A stretch of 64,000 nt of DNA from assembly GCF_006442545.2 (NCBI RefSeq), contig NZ_CP083952.1, positions 5,371,501 to 5,435,500 on the forward strand. The letters are read 5' to 3'. Positions 18,406 to 27,717 of this stretch are shown here, in pieces. The position numbers and the translations under genes were made by a program. The stretch is from Mesorhizobium sp. B2-1-8 (GTDB lineage Bacteria > Pseudomonadota > Alphaproteobacteria > Rhizobiales > Rhizobiaceae). Every line of letters starts with the position of its first letter. Positions within the stretch are counted from its first letter, which is position 1. The notes under the pieces were generated by a model. It made no database searches, had not been told where the DNA came from, and saw nothing but the letters and a program-made list of their open reading frames with translations.

Positions 18406-19014
18406 TCAGTTTGGCCGCGCTTCCGGCTTCTCGAGCAGGCCTTCAAGCAATTGCTTGAACGCGGCCACCACCTTCCTCGACGTCGCTTCGGGATCGTTCG
18501 AATTGGCGATCCGCTGCGCGGCCTGACTGCTCGCTCCGTTGATCAGCCGCGCGGCCGTCTCCGGATCGAGCGCCGGCACGACCACCCCTTCCTTTTGCAG
18601 CGCGGTCAGATGATCGGTCATTGAACCGACGCAGGCATTGGCATTCGACCATTGTGCCGGATCGCCCAGCACCGCCGGACCGTCCCGGAACATGATGCGC
18701 TGGATTTCCGGCTCGAGCGCCATCTCGATATAGGTGGTGCATTCGTCGACGAAATGCTGCCAGCGGGTCGGCGCCCTCGACGCGACCTCGTTCACCCGCG
18801 CCGCCATCTCAGCATCGATTTGCGCGATAACCGCCTCGAGCAGTCCCTTCTTGTCGCCGAAGTGATGATAGAGGGCGCCGCGCGTCAGTCCGGCCGACGC
18901 GGTGAAATCGTCCATCGACGCTTCGGCGTACCCGATGGTGCCAAAGGCTTGGCGTGCCGCGGCGATCAGCTTGGCGCGTGTCTCCGCGATCATCTCCTTG
19001 CGTGGTCGATGCAT
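18406..19014 (-). CDS. TetR/AcrR family transcriptional regulator
   Basis: A 202-residue regulator. The N-terminal HTH spans about residues 12-60: KLIAAARQAFGTIGYAEAS, then FTASAGLTRGALYHHFGDKK. The rest is an all-helical ligand-binding domain. It is divergent from an MFS exporter gene, and the 119-base gap between them holds three palindromic operators. The obvious model is that it represses both itself and the exporter until an unknown effector binds. Confidence 0.93.
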   Translation of the reverse strand: MHRPRKEMIAETRAKLIAAARQAFGTIGYAEASMDDFTASAGLTRGALYHHFGDKKGLLEAVIAQIDAEMAARVNEVASRAPTRWQHFVDECTTYIEMALEPEIQRIMFRDGPAVLGDPAQWSNANACVGSMTDHLTALQKEGVVVPALDPETAARLINGASSQAAQRIANSNDPEATSRKVVAAFKQLLEGLLEKPEARPN

Positions 19015-19030
19015 GTCCTGGCCTTATCTA

Positions 19031-19068
19031 CATACGCCCCGTATGCCAATTGACATACGGGGCGTATG
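19031..19068. promoter_or_regulatory. Nested double TetR operator
   Basis: Two 15-bp palindromes, CATACGCCCCGTATG (19031-19045) and CATACGGGGCGTATG (19054-19068), are exact reverse complements of each other. They flank an 8-base spacer centred on CAATTG, so the whole 38 bp is one nearly perfect palindrome. It lies between the divergent TetR and MFS genes, where a TetR dimer pair would block both promoters. Confidence 0.85.
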
Positions 19069-19082
19069 GTCTATTTAACACT

Positions 19083-19097
19083 CATACGTGTCGTATG
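19083..19097. promoter_or_regulatory. Third TetR operator
   Basis: CATACGTGTCGTATG repeats the CATACG-N3-CGTATG consensus of the double operator. Its centre is 29 bp from the nearer site, and it lies 36 bases before the exporter start. Confidence 0.8.
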
Positions 19098-19133
19098 TAA
19101 TCGTCGAATCGCCCCTTGTCGAGGAACAGGATC

Positions 19134-20354
19134 ATGCAAAACCCCTATTCGGAAATTTTTCGCGCTCCCGGAGCCAAGGGCTTTGCCGCCGCCGGTTTCG
19201 TGGCGCGCCTGCCGATCGCCATGGCGCCGATCGGCATCGTGGCGATGCTGTCGCAGACGCGTGGCGAGTACTGGCTGGCGGGTGCGGTTTCCGCGACATT
19301 CGCGTTGACCAACGCTTTCCTGGCGCCGCAAATATCGAGGTTGGTCGACCGCCTAGGCCAGACGCGGGTTGTCGTACCCACCACCGTCATCTCCGTGCTC
19401 GCATTCGCGACCCTGATCGCATCGGCCAACCGGGGTTGGCCGGTATGGACGCTGTTCGTGTCGGCATTGGCGGCGGCGGCGATGCCAAGCATGCCGGCCA
19501 TGGTGCGTGCGCGCTGGACCGAGATTTTCCGGAGCCGACCCGAGATGAACACCGCCTTCGCCTTCGAGTCGGCGGCCGACGAACTGGTCTACATCGCCGG
19601 CGCATCGCTGTCGGTGGGCCTCAGTGCCGCGCTGTTCCCGGAAGCGGGCGTGCTCGTCAGCACGCTGTTCCTCGCCCTTGGCTCGACAGCCTTCATCCTG
19701 CAGCGTTCGACCGAACCGCAAGTGCGACCGGTGGACCATGGCTCAACGGGCTCGGCAATCCGCCTGGGGCCGGTTCAAATCATCACCTTCGCCATGATCT
19801 TCATCGGCGCGACTTTCGCGACGACGGAGGTGAGCACGGTGGCGATCACCAAGGAATTCGGCCAGCCGGGCGCCGCAAGTCTCGTCATCGGCGTCTATGC
19901 GCTGGGGTCCTTCGTGCTCGGCATCATCATCGGCGCGCTCAACCTGAAAGCACCGCTGCAGCGCCAGCTCGCCATCGCGGTCGCTTTGGTCACGCTCGGC
20001 ACGCTGCTGCCGCTTACCGCCGGCACCGTGCCTGCGCTCGCGCTGACTGTCTTCATCAGCGGCGTGGCGATCTCGCCGACCTTCATCACCGCCTTCGGCC
20101 TGATCGAACGGCATGTCCCTGAAACGATGCTGACCGAAGGCATCACCTGGGTGATGACCGGCATCGGCATCGGTATGGCGCTGGGCTCTTTCGCCGCCGG
20201 TGCGGTGGTAGACGCGTTCGGCGCCCAGAGCGGGTTCTGGGTTTCGGTGGCGTCAGGCGTTATCGCACTGATCACGGTGCTGCTCGGCCAGCGCAGCCTC
20301 GCCACCCACGGATGCGAGCTGGAAGGATGCGAGGCGGCAATCCCGGCCGAATGA
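19134..20354 (+). CDS. Major facilitator superfamily transporter
   Basis: A 406-residue transporter of the MFS with about 12 hydrophobic helices. The loop between helices 2 and 3 has QISRLVDRLGQTRVVVP, close to the MFS motif A. Helix 5 region: AAAAMPSMPAMVRARWTEIF. The C-terminus ends in a polar tail with two Cys. The ATG at 19134 has GAGGAACAGG upstream. Divergent from the TetR gene and preceded by its operators, it is probably an inducible drug or metabolite exporter; the substrate is unknown. Confidence 0.9.
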   Translation: MQNPYSEIFRAPGAKGFAAAGFVARLPIAMAPIGIVAMLSQTRGEYWLAGAVSATFALTNAFLAPQISRLVDRLGQTRVVVPTTVISVLAFATLIASANRGWPVWTLFVSALAAAAMPSMPAMVRARWTEIFRSRPEMNTAFAFESAADELVYIAGASLSVGLSAALFPEAGVLVSTLFLALGSTAFILQRSTEPQVRPVDHGSTGSAIRLGPVQIITFAMIFIGATFATTEVSTVAITKEFGQPGAASLVIGVYALGSFVLGIIIGALNLKAPLQRQLAIAVALVTLGTLLPLTAGTVPALALTVFISGVAISPTFITAFGLIERHVPETMLTEGITWVMTGIGIGMALGSFAAGAVVDAFGAQSGFWVSVASGVIALITVLLGQRSLATHGCELEGCEAAIPAE

Positions 20355-20373
20355 CAGCCAGGATTTGTCGAGC

Positions 20374-21474
20374 TCAGATAATCTCGGTCTTGGCGATGTG
20401 AATGCCAAACCCTTCGAGGCCGACATAATGGCGTTCGCGCGAGGCGATCAGATTGATCGAGGAAATGCCGAGATCCTTCAGGATCTGTGCACCAAGGCCG
20501 ATCTCACGCCATTCGCTCTCGCGCCGGCGCGCCTCTTCATGATCCTCGCGATCGCCCGGCGCCGGCCGGTTGCGCTCCTGGTGAGCGACGCCGACCGAGC
20601 CCTCGCGCAGATAGACGATGACACCGCGCTTGCGCTCGCCCATCGCCTTCATGATGCCATCGAGCCGGTGGCTGGTGCCGAACACGTCGGTCACCACATC
20701 CTCCGAATGCAGCCGCACCGGCACCTCCTCGCCGTCGCGAATGTCGCCAAAGACGATGGCGACGTGATGCATCGTGTCCCAGGGCAGCGTGTAGGTGAAG
20801 ACCTGCGCCTTGCCACCCAGCGTTTCGATGTCGGAGCAGGCGACGCGCTCGACCAGCGTTTCCTTGCGCTGCCGGTAGGCGATTAGATCGGCGACCGAAA
20901 CCTGCTTGAGGCCGTGCTCCTCGGCGAAGGCCGCGACTTGCGGGCCGCGCTTGACGGTGCCGTCATCATTGACCAGTTCGGAAATGACACCGATCGGCGG
21001 CAGGCCGGCGAGCTTGCAGAGGTCGACGGCCGCCTCGGTATGGCCCGAGCGCATCAAGACGCCGCCCTCGCGCGCGATCAGTGGGAAGATGTGGCCAGGG
21101 CGGACGAAATCGGAGGCGCCGACATTGCCGTTGGCAAGGTTCCGCACCGTCAGTGTGCGGTCGTCGGCCGAAATGCCTGTCGTCGTGCCATGCTTGAAGT
21201 CGACGCTGACGGTGAAGGCGGTCGTGTGGGCCGAATCATTGTCGGCCACCATCGGAGCGAGGTTCAGCCGCTTGGCCTCCTCGCGCGGCATTGGTGTACA
21301 GACGATGCCCGACGTGTTGCGCACGATGAAGGCCATCTTCTCCGGCGTACAGTGAACGGCGGCGACGATCAGGTCGCCCTCGTTCTCACGCCCGTCATCG
21401 TCCATCACGACGACAATCTCGCCGCGTTCGAAAGCCCGGATTGCTTCGACGATCTTCTTCTGGTCGTAAGGCAT
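20374..21474 (-). CDS. ribB: RibBX-type 3,4-dihydroxy-2-butanone 4-phosphate synthase with degenerate GTP cyclohydrolase II domain
   Basis: A 366-residue fusion. The N-terminal half is RibB, which makes the four-carbon riboflavin precursor from ribulose 5-phosphate, with the acidic loop DDDGRENEGDL (25-35), DFVRPGHIFPL and RSGHTEAAVDL. The C-terminal half has the GTP cyclohydrolase II fold, but the three zinc cysteines are replaced: HSED-VVTDVFGTSHRLDG has D259, R270 and D272 where RibA has Cys. It should not open GTP. This matches the RibBX variant described in Proteobacteria, so a separate RibA should exist elsewhere. Confidence 0.9.
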   Translation of the reverse strand: MPYDQKKIVEAIRAFERGEIVVVMDDDGRENEGDLIVAAVHCTPEKMAFIVRNTSGIVCTPMPREEAKRLNLAPMVADNDSAHTTAFTVSVDFKHGTTTGISADDRTLTVRNLANGNVGASDFVRPGHIFPLIAREGGVLMRSGHTEAAVDLCKLAGLPPIGVISELVNDDGTVKRGPQVAAFAEEHGLKQVSVADLIAYRQRKETLVERVACSDIETLGGKAQVFTYTLPWDTMHHVAIVFGDIRDGEEVPVRLHSEDVVTDVFGTSHRLDGIMKAMGERKRGVIVYLREGSVGVAHQERNRPAPGDREDHEEARRRESEWREIGLGAQILKDLGISSINLIASRERHYVGLEGFGIHIAKTEII

Positions 21475-21506
21475 GGAAATGCTCGCTTCGCTCGCAGGGA
21501 ATAGGC

Positions 21507-21584
21507 AATAGGCAGTAGGGAAAAGGAAATTTTGGCTCTTTCGGGCGGGCAGACTGGCCTCCTGCCTAATCCCTACTGCCTATT
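21507..21584. repeat. Inverted repeat spanning the aroC stop
   Basis: Two perfect 15-base arms (21507-21521 and 21570-21584, AATAGGCAGTAGGGA and its complement) separated by 48 bases. The left arm is preceded by a partial copy of itself (AATAGGC). The right arm includes the last codons of aroC. It could fold as a terminator or mRNA-stabilising hairpin between aroC and ribB, or be a dispersed repeat. Confidence 0.55.
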
Positions 21585-22681
21585 CCCTTTCCTGTCTGTC
21601 CTCGATGCCGCAGATAGTGGTCGGCAATGGCGCAGGCAACCATGGCCTCGCCGATCGGCACGGCTCGGATTCCCACGCAAGGGTCGTGGCGACCCTTGGT
21701 CATCACCTCCACATCGTTGCCGTCCTTGTCGATCGATTTGCGCGGCGTCAGGATCGAAGAGGTCGGCTTGACGGCAAAGCGCGCGACGATCGCCTGGCCG
21801 GTGGAGATGCCGCCGAGGATGCCGCCGGCATTGTTGGACAGGAAGACCGGCTTGCCGTCATTGCCCATGCGCATTTCGTCGGCATTCTGTTCGCCGGTAA
21901 TGCGGGCGGCCTCGAAACCGTTGCCGATCTCGACGCCCTTGACGGCGTTGATCGACATCAGGCCGGAGGCAATGTCCTGGTCGAGCTTGGCATAGATCGG
22001 CGCGCCGAGGCCGGGAGGCACGCCGTCAGCGACGATCTCGATCACCGCGCCGACCGAGGAACCGGCCTTGCGAATGCTATTGAGATATTGCGTGAAGACG
22101 GGAACCGAAGCGGGATCGGGGGTGAAGAACGGGTTCTCGGCATCGCCGATGAAATTCCAGTTCCAGTTGGCGCGGTCGATCGACTTCTCGCCCATCGAAA
22201 CGAGTGCGCCGCGCACCACCAAGCCCGGCACAACCTTGCGGGCGAGCGCGCCGGCGGCGACCCTGGCCGCTGTCTCGCGCGCGGAAGAGCGGCCGCCGCC
22301 GCGATAGTCGCGTATGCCGTATTTGACGTCGTAGGTGTAGTCGGCATGGCCCGGCCGGAACTGGCGGGCGATCTCGCCATAGTCTTTCGAGCGCTGATCG
22401 ACATTCTCGATCAGCATCGACACCGGCGTGCCGGTGGTGATCATCGTCGCGCCGTCCTCGTCGAGGACGAAGCCTGAGAGGATCTTCACCTCGTCGGGCT
22501 CGCGGCGCTGGGTGACGAAGCGCGACTGGCCCGGGCGGCGCTTGTCGAGTTCGGCCTGGATTTCATCGCGCGTGAAACGGATACCCGGCGGACAGCCATC
22601 GACCACGCAGCCGAGCGCCGCGCCATGGCTCTCGCCCCAGGTGGTGACGCGGAAAAGATGACCGAACGTGTTGTGAGACAT
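21566..22681 (-). CDS. aroC: Chorismate synthase
   Basis: A 371-residue enzyme that converts 5-enolpyruvylshikimate 3-phosphate to chorismate with reduced FMN, the last common step of aromatic amino acid synthesis. Motifs: [58 protein letters not shown] and [14 protein letters not shown]. The ATG at 22679-22681 ([10 protein letters not shown]) is the usual start. An inverted repeat covers its stop codon. Confidence 0.97.
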   Translation of the reverse strand: MSHNTFGHLFRVTTWGESHGAALGCVVDGCPPGIRFTRDEIQAELDKRRPGQSRFVTQRREPDEVKILSGFVLDEDGATMITTGTPVSMLIENVDQRSKDYGEIARQFRPGHADYTYDVKYGIRDYRGGGRSSARETAARVAAGALARKVVPGLVVRGALVSMGEKSIDRANWNWNFIGDAENPFFTPDPASVPVFTQYLNSIRKAGSSVGAVIEIVADGVPPGLGAPIYAKLDQDIASGLMSINAVKGVEIGNGFEAARITGEQNADEMRMGNDGKPVFLSNNAGGILGGISTGQAIVARFAVKPTSSILTPRKSIDKDGNDVEVMTKGRHDPCVGIRAVPIGEAMVACAIADHYLRHRGQTGKGIGSRD

Positions 22682-22864
22682 GGAAAGTGCCCTGCCCGGC
22701 ATCGAAACCGGCTGAAGCCAGCCTTCTATTGGCGTTTTCCACAGTGGTCAAACTGTGATCTGGCGGATTTAGTTTTGACACATTCGGTTGGTTTCTGCTC
22801 TGCTCCATTCGCCGTTGAGGATCCGCCGCCACCCAGGCCGGCGCAATGACCAAAGAGGACGATG

Positions 22865-23128
22865 ATGCGTACCCTGATTGGCGCTGTTGCCGCCACGCTG
22901 CTGCTTTCCACTGCCGCCTTTGCCGGCCAGACCGAGGGCCTGATCAAGAAGGTCGACAAGGATGCGCTGACGCTGACGCTGGACGACGGCAAATCCTACA
23001 AGCTGAACGCCGAGACCGATCTCGACGCGCTGAAGCCGGGCATGGACATCGTCATCGCTTACGATGTGACCGATGGCGAAAACGTCGTCACCGACATGCA
23101 GTTGCCGGGAGACAGCGACACGAACTAA
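22865..23128 (+). CDS. DUF1344 family small secreted protein
   Basis: An 87-residue exported protein. The signal peptide is MRTLIGAVAATLLLSTAAFAG. The mature part has GLIKKVDKDALTLTLDDGKSY and VTDGENVVTDMQ, an OB-like small beta-domain typical of DUF1344 in rhizobia. Function is unknown. An ATG three bases earlier is equally possible; the AAAGAGG box fits either. It is divergent from aroC. Confidence 0.8.
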   Translation: MRTLIGAVAATLLLSTAAFAGQTEGLIKKVDKDALTLTLDDGKSYKLNAETDLDALKPGMDIVIAYDVTDGENVVTDMQLPGDSDTN

Positions 23129-23220
23129 AGCGCGTCGCGTCGAAACGGATTCATGCGACTTCCCCAAACGGAGGTCACTTTTGGGCGACATGCATTAGGA
23201 ATTGGCCGTCACCAGGCGTA

Positions 23221-23808
23221 CTAAAGCCACTCCAGGCTCTTGCCATCAAGTTTGAGCACGCGATCGTGCGGTATCTCCAGGTTCGCGGCCTCGTCCTCGG
23301 GCATATCAAGCACGAAGCGAAAGAGGGTGCGCATGACGCCACCATGTGTCACACAGATCGTCCTGCGGTCGATCTCGTCGAAGCAAGGCTTTACCCGCTC
23401 AAGCAGCATCTGGTAGCTCTCGGCACCTTCGCCCGGCGGCTGAAAATTCCATTTGTCGCGAGCACGCGTCCTGCTTGCCCCGGGAGACCGCGTCTCGAGC
23501 TCGGCAAAGGTAAAACCCTGCCAATCACCGAAATTGACTTCAATGAGCCTGACATCGCTTCGATAGGCGAGCGGATCGAGCTTCATGGCGGTGCGGATGC
23601 GTTCCATCGTTTCGCGCGTGCGTCTCATCGGGCTGGCGACGAAATCGAAATTCTCGGGATCGCAGACGAGTTCGGCCAGCCGATGGCCGTTTCCTGTCGC
23701 CTGTTCGCGGCCGAGAGCATTGAGATCGGTGTCGGCCTGGCCCTGAAGCCGGAACTCGGCGTTCCACGCGGTTTGGCCGTGGCGCACGATATAAACCAGC
23801 GGGTACAT
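23221..23808 (-). CDS. Histidine phosphatase superfamily protein
   Basis: A 195-residue phosphoglycerate mutase-like phosphatase. The phosphohistidine motif is YIVRHGQTAWN (H10). The second catalytic His is in CVTHGGVMRTL, and SPMRRTRETMER gives the Arg pocket. The substrate is not predictable; sugar phosphates are common. It lies just downstream of fabI on the same strand and probably shares its transcript. Confidence 0.9.
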   Translation of the reverse strand: MYPLVYIVRHGQTAWNAEFRLQGQADTDLNALGREQATGNGHRLAELVCDPENFDFVASPMRRTRETMERIRTAMKLDPLAYRSDVRLIEVNFGDWQGFTFAELETRSPGASRTRARDKWNFQPPGEGAESYQMLLERVKPCFDEIDRRTICVTHGGVMRTLFRFVLDMPEDEAANLEIPHDRVLKLDGKSLEWL

Positions 23809-23860
23809 CAGCTCTTCCGGAGATCGGGCCAGGGCCTGGACGGAGGATAGGCGGAGAGAC

Positions 23861-24679
23861 CTAATCCTTGACCGTCGAAATATCCGGCGCGTCGACCGCC
23901 TTCATGCCGACGACGTGATAGCCGGAATCGACATGGTGCACCTCGCCGGTGACGCCACGCGACAGGTCGGACAGGAAATAGACGCCGGAATCGCCGACTT
24001 CTTCCTGCGTGACCGTCTGTTTCAGCGGCGAATTGTATTCGTTCCACTTCAGGATGTAGCGAAAATCGCCGATGCCTGAGGCGGCAAGCGTCTTGATCGG
24101 GCCAGCGGAAATCGCGTTGACGCGGATCTTCTTGGCGCCAAGATCAACCGCGAGGTAACGCACGCTGGCCTCGAGTGCCGCCTTGGCGACGCCCATGACG
24201 TTATAGTGCGGCATCACCTTCTCGGCGCCGTAATAGGTCAGCGTCAGCAGCGACCCGCCCTCGGTCATCAGCGCTTCGGCGCGCTTGGCGATGGTGGTGA
24301 AGGAATAGACCGAAATGTCCATGGTGCGCAGGAAATTGTCGCGCGTCGTCTCGACATAGCGGCCGGTCAACTCGTCCTTGTCGGAAAAAGCGATGGCGTG
24401 GACGAGGAAATCGAGCTTGCCCCAATGCTTGGCGACATTGGCAAAAACCTCGTCCAGGCTCGCAGGATCGGTGACGTCGCAATGGCCGGCGACAAAGGCG
24501 CCCAGCTCCGCCGCCAGCGGCTCGACCCGTTTCTTGAAGGCTTCGCCCTGATAGGTCAGCGCGATCTCGGCGCCGTGATCGACGCAGGCCTTGGCAATGC
24601 CATAGGCGATCGACCTGTTATTGGCGACGCCAAGAATAAGGCCGCGCTTGCCGGCCATCAGGCCCTGTCCACCCGCCAT
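23861..24679 (-). CDS. fabI: Enoyl-[acyl-carrier-protein] reductase (NADH)
   Basis: A 272-residue short-chain dehydrogenase-fold enzyme that makes the last reduction of each fatty acid elongation round. N-terminal cofactor motif: ILGVANNRSIAYGIAKAC. The active site has the FabI Tyr-x6-Lys arrangement in MPHYNVMGVAKAALEASV. Later: DLGAKKIRVNAISAGPIKTLA. The ATG at 24677-24679 is preferred over a longer upstream extension. FabI is the target of triclosan-type inhibitors. Confidence 0.95.
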   Translation of the reverse strand: MAGGQGLMAGKRGLILGVANNRSIAYGIAKACVDHGAEIALTYQGEAFKKRVEPLAAELGAFVAGHCDVTDPASLDEVFANVAKHWGKLDFLVHAIAFSDKDELTGRYVETTRDNFLRTMDISVYSFTTIAKRAEALMTEGGSLLTLTYYGAEKVMPHYNVMGVAKAALEASVRYLAVDLGAKKIRVNAISAGPIKTLAASGIGDFRYILKWNEYNSPLKQTVTQEEVGDSGVYFLSDLSRGVTGEVHHVDSGYHVVGMKAVDAPDISTVKD

Positions 24680-24784
24680 ATGCGTGTTCTCCGCAAGATA
24701 TCTGCTTTGTGGAGTGCCTATCGCACAGGCACACAGCCCCTTCAAGCGTTCAAACCGGACAGTTCGGGGGACAAAAGCTCTCGA

Positions 24785-25717
24785 TCAGCCTTTTTGGCCG
24801 CGCAACAGCGATTCCAATGCACTGTCGCCGCCTTCCGGCAGCATGATGCGCACATGGGCATAGAGATCGCCATGGCCGCCGGCTTTCTCCGGCAAGCCCC
24901 TGCCCTTGAGCCGCAGGACCTTGTCCGAGCTCGACCAGGCAGGCACGTTGACCGCGAGCCTGCCGGTCGGCGTCTCGACCGGCACCTTAGCGCCCAGCGC
25001 CGCATCGGCCAGCGAAACCGGAAGATCGGCGTGCAGGTCGCGACCTTCGATGCGGTAGCGCGGATGCCGGCGGATGTGGATCTTGACCAGTGCATCGCCG
25101 GGCTGGCCTGGTCCCTGCTCACCCTGGCCTTTCAACCGGATGGTCTGGCCATCCTCGACATAGGCCGGCAGCTTGACCGCAACCTTGCGGCCATCCGGGA
25201 ACATCGCCGTTACCTTCTCGGCGTTCGCCGCTTCCTCGATGGTGACGTCGAGCGTGACGTTCAGGTCAGCTGATGTCGCCGGTTGGCGGCGATCGCCTGC
25301 GCCTGGCCCGCGTGCGCCGGAGAAGGCGTCGCCGAAAATCTGGCTGAAGATGTCGCTGTTGCCGTCGAAAGGATCGCCACCGGGGCGGCCCGATCGGAAC
25401 TCGAATCGCGAGCCGCCGGCGCCCTGTTGCTGACGGCGAAACCCGGCAAAGGGGTCGCCACCGCCGGCCGCACCTTCAAAACCTTGGAAACGCGGCTTGC
25501 CGTCGGCGTCGATCTCGCCACGGTCGAAAGCGGCGCGGTTCTTCTCGTCGCCGATGACCTCATAGGCCTGATTGGCCGCGGCAAAACGGTCCTTCGCCTT
25601 GGGATCATTCGGATTCTGGTCCGGATGATGCTTCTTGGCGAGTTTCCGGTACGCCGATTTTATGTCCTTGGCCGATGCGTTCTTTGCAACGCCCAGCACC
25701 TCATAGGGGTCGCGCAT
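24785..25717 (-). CDS. DnaJ/CbpA-type J-domain protein
   Basis: A 310-residue Hsp40-like co-chaperone. The J domain occupies residues 1-70, with the HPD motif at 31-33 ([11 protein letters not shown]). A Gly/Phe-rich linker follows ([17 protein letters not shown]). The C-terminal half is the DnaJ substrate-binding beta domain ([19 protein letters not shown]). There is no CXXCXGXG zinc-finger, so it is the CbpA class. It stimulates DnaK ATPase. The ATG at 25715-25717 is chosen because the J domain begins at once. Confidence 0.93.
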   Translation of the reverse strand: MRDPYEVLGVAKNASAKDIKSAYRKLAKKHHPDQNPNDPKAKDRFAAANQAYEVIGDEKNRAAFDRGEIDADGKPRFQGFEGAAGGGDPFAGFRRQQQGAGGSRFEFRSGRPGGDPFDGNSDIFSQIFGDAFSGARGPGAGDRRQPATSADLNVTLDVTIEEAANAEKVTAMFPDGRKVAVKLPAYVEDGQTIRLKGQGEQGPGQPGDALVKIHIRRHPRYRIEGRDLHADLPVSLADAALGAKVPVETPTGRLAVNVPAWSSSDKVLRLKGRGLPEKAGGHGDLYAHVRIMLPEGGDSALESLLRGQKG

Positions 25718-25816
25718 GCTTCCTGCCCTGGAAAGGAGTGAGTCCATACTTGCCCCCTATATGCGCTCGCATAGGAAGAAATTCCAGTAGCGGGGCGTCA
25801 CATCGAGGGCGGAAAA

Positions 25817-26278
25817 TCAGAGTGCCTTGAAGCCCTGCATACGCCAGCCGCCGGCACTGGCAAGACAGAGTTCGCCCTCGAACATGGCAACGCCGTCAAA
25901 GCTTTCGCGCGAAGCCTTGAAGCGGCGGCAGGTCTGGCCGCTGTCCTTCAATTCCGCCAGTTCCGTGATGGAGCCGCGCGAGCCGGTGCCGGTGTTCGCC
26001 CAGGGCACGGCTTGGCCCCCGAGCTGCTCGATGTCGACGGACGACACCGCATTGCCGATCGTCGTCTGGTCGGAGTCGCGATCCGAATCGGCCGGCCTGA
26101 CCGAAGCCGATGTGCTGCTGGTCAGGATCGAACGATCGACTTCGGCCTTGTCCAGGCTGAAACCCCCAGCACCGCAGCCGGCAAGCGGCAGGACGATTGC
26201 CACGATCGCCGCTCTCGCGCTGGCCGAAGCGATAACGCCCCATTGCCTGCTGTCAAAAGCTTGCGCGATACGCGACAA
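25817..26278 (-). CDS. Predicted surface lipoprotein (RT0821/Lpp0805-like)
   Basis: A 153-residue protein. The N-terminal segment ends in a lipobox, LPLAGC, at about residue 35, so it should be a lipoprotein. The C-terminal half (RGSITELAELKDSGQTCRRF, then GELCLASAGGWRMQGF) resembles the small surface antigen proteins of alphaproteobacteria, which share a Cys-containing SH3-like domain. The start is uncertain. I chose a TTG at 26276-26278 with an excellent AGGGAGG box, because no nearby ATG gives a workable signal. It is divergent from pdxH. Confidence 0.65.
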   Translation of the reverse strand: MSRIAQAFDSRQWGVIASASARAAIVAIVLPLAGCGAGGFSLDKAEVDRSILTSSTSASVRPADSDRDSDQTTIGNAVSSVDIEQLGGQAVPWANTGTGSRGSITELAELKDSGQTCRRFKASRESFDGVAMFEGELCLASAGGWRMQGFKAL

Positions 26279-26318
26279 TCGGCAACCTCCCTGATCTCGT
26301 GACAATTTGAGAAAAACT

Positions 26319-26936
26319 ATGAGTGATGCAGCGTTAACAACCAGTGACTTTACTGATGCGGCCGAGCCGTTTCGCCTCTTCGCCGCATGGCTGGACGACG
26401 CCACCAAGAGCGAAATCAACGATGCCAACGGCGTGGCGCTGGCGACCGTCGATGCCGAGGGCATGCCGGACGTGCGGATGGTGCTGCTCAAGGGGTTCGA
26501 TGAAAGCGGCTTTGTGTTCTACACGAATTTCGAGAGCGCCAAGGGCCAGGAGATTCTAGGCAGCATGAAGGCGGCGATGTGTTTCCACTGGAAATCGCTG
26601 CGCCGCCAGGTCCGCGTCCGCGGTCCGGTGGAAATCGTCAGCGACGCCGAAGCCGACAGCTATTACGCGACGCGGCCACGCGGCAGCCGCATCGGCGCCT
26701 GGGCGTCGAAGCAGTCGCGACCGTTGGAAAGCCGCTTCGCGCTGGAAAAGGCGGTCGCCGAATACACGGCCCGTTACGCCATCGGCGAGATCCCGCGACC
26801 GAAACATTGGTCGGGCTTCCGCATCGTACCGAAGACGATCGAGTTCTGGCATGACAGGCCGTTCCGGCTGCATGACCGGGTGGTCTTTTCCCGCGATGCA
26901 AAAGGCGGCTGGGATAAGACGCGGCTTTATCCCTGA
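26319..26936 (+). CDS. pdxH: Pyridoxamine 5'-phosphate oxidase
   Basis: A 205-residue FMN enzyme that oxidises pyridoxine or pyridoxamine 5'-phosphate to pyridoxal phosphate. Motifs: [20 protein letters not shown] (FMN and substrate site), ALCFHW-type [30 protein letters not shown] and the C-terminal [13 protein letters not shown]. Length is normal. The ATG at 26319 follows a purine-rich GAGAAAAAC stretch. The region upstream is shared with the divergent lipoprotein gene. Confidence 0.96.
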   Translation: MSDAALTTSDFTDAAEPFRLFAAWLDDATKSEINDANGVALATVDAEGMPDVRMVLLKGFDESGFVFYTNFESAKGQEILGSMKAAMCFHWKSLRRQVRVRGPVEIVSDAEADSYYATRPRGSRIGAWASKQSRPLESRFALEKAVAEYTARYAIGEIPRPKHWSGFRIVPKTIEFWHDRPFRLHDRVVFSRDAKGGWDKTRLYP

Positions 26937-26945
26937 AAAGGAACC

Positions 26946-27698
26946 TCAGCCCTTTTTCCTGGTCATGAAGGCGGTGAGCGCGGCACGCGCCTCGTCGGAC
27001 TTCAGCCGCTCGCGGAAATGCTCGCTTTCCACCCCGATGCGGGCGACCAGATCGTCGCGTGAGCCACGCATCAGGTCGCGCGCGATCTTGAGCGCCTGCG
27101 GCGGCTTGGCCGCGATCTGGCCGGCTGCCGACAGCACCGAGGCCTCCAGAGCGCCCTCCTCGACCACCTCGTAGATCAGCCCGGCGGCCTTCGCGCGCTC
27201 GGCCGAGAAGCCTTCGCCTAGGCCGAGAAGGGCGAAAGCGCCCTGCTGACCCAGGATGCGCGGCACCAAAAGGCTCGATCCAGCCTCCGGCACGAGGCCG
27301 AGATCGACGAAGGGCGTGCGGAACACCGTGCGTGGCGTGGCGAAGGTCAGGTCGCAATGCAGGTTGATCGTGGTTCCGATGCCGACCGCGATGCCGTCGA
27401 CGCCAGAGACGATGGGCTTTTCGACACGGGCCAACGCCAGCAGGAAATCCCAGACCTCCGTGCCGCCATCGCCGCCGGTGGCCACGATCATGAAATCGGC
27501 AAGGTCGTTGCCGGATGAGAAGGCGCCGGGCACGCCGAGAAAGACATGGACGCGGACCGCCGGATCGGCGTCGCCTTCGGCAAGGGCCGCCGACATCTTG
27601 GCATACATGGCGCGCGTCAGCGCATTCTTCTTGTCCGGGCGGTTCATGCGGATGATCTGGATGGCGCCCTGGCGCTCGACGAGGATGTGGTCTGTCAC
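26946..27698 (-). CDS. Enoyl-CoA hydratase/isomerase family protein
   Basis: A 250-residue crotonase-fold protein. The oxyanion-hole regions are GAFSSGNDLADF and GIAVGIGTTINLHCD. The acid/base region is VDLGLVPEAGSSLLVPRILG, with a Glu in the position usual for hydratases. It follows the acyl-CoA dehydrogenase gene by about 20 bases, so the pair likely carries out successive steps of beta-oxidation of an unspecified acyl chain. Its stop is close to that of the convergent pdxH. Confidence 0.9.
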   Translation of the reverse strand: MTDHILVERQGAIQIIRMNRPDKKNALTRAMYAKMSAALAEGDADPAVRVHVFLGVPGAFSSGNDLADFMIVATGGDGGTEVWDFLLALARVEKPIVSGVDGIAVGIGTTINLHCDLTFATPRTVFRTPFVDLGLVPEAGSSLLVPRILGQQGAFALLGLGEGFSAERAKAAGLIYEVVEEGALEASVLSAAGQIAAKPPQALKIARDLMRGSRDDLVARIGVESEHFRERLKSDEARAALTAFMTRKKG

Positions 27699-27717
27699 GG
27701 TCTTTTCCTTGTGAAGG

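Noticed and set aside
23129..23220. Possible dispersed repeat (AAGCGCGTCGCGTCGAAACG)
   Set aside because: It looks like a common rhizobial motif but lacks the mirror arm here, so I left it out.
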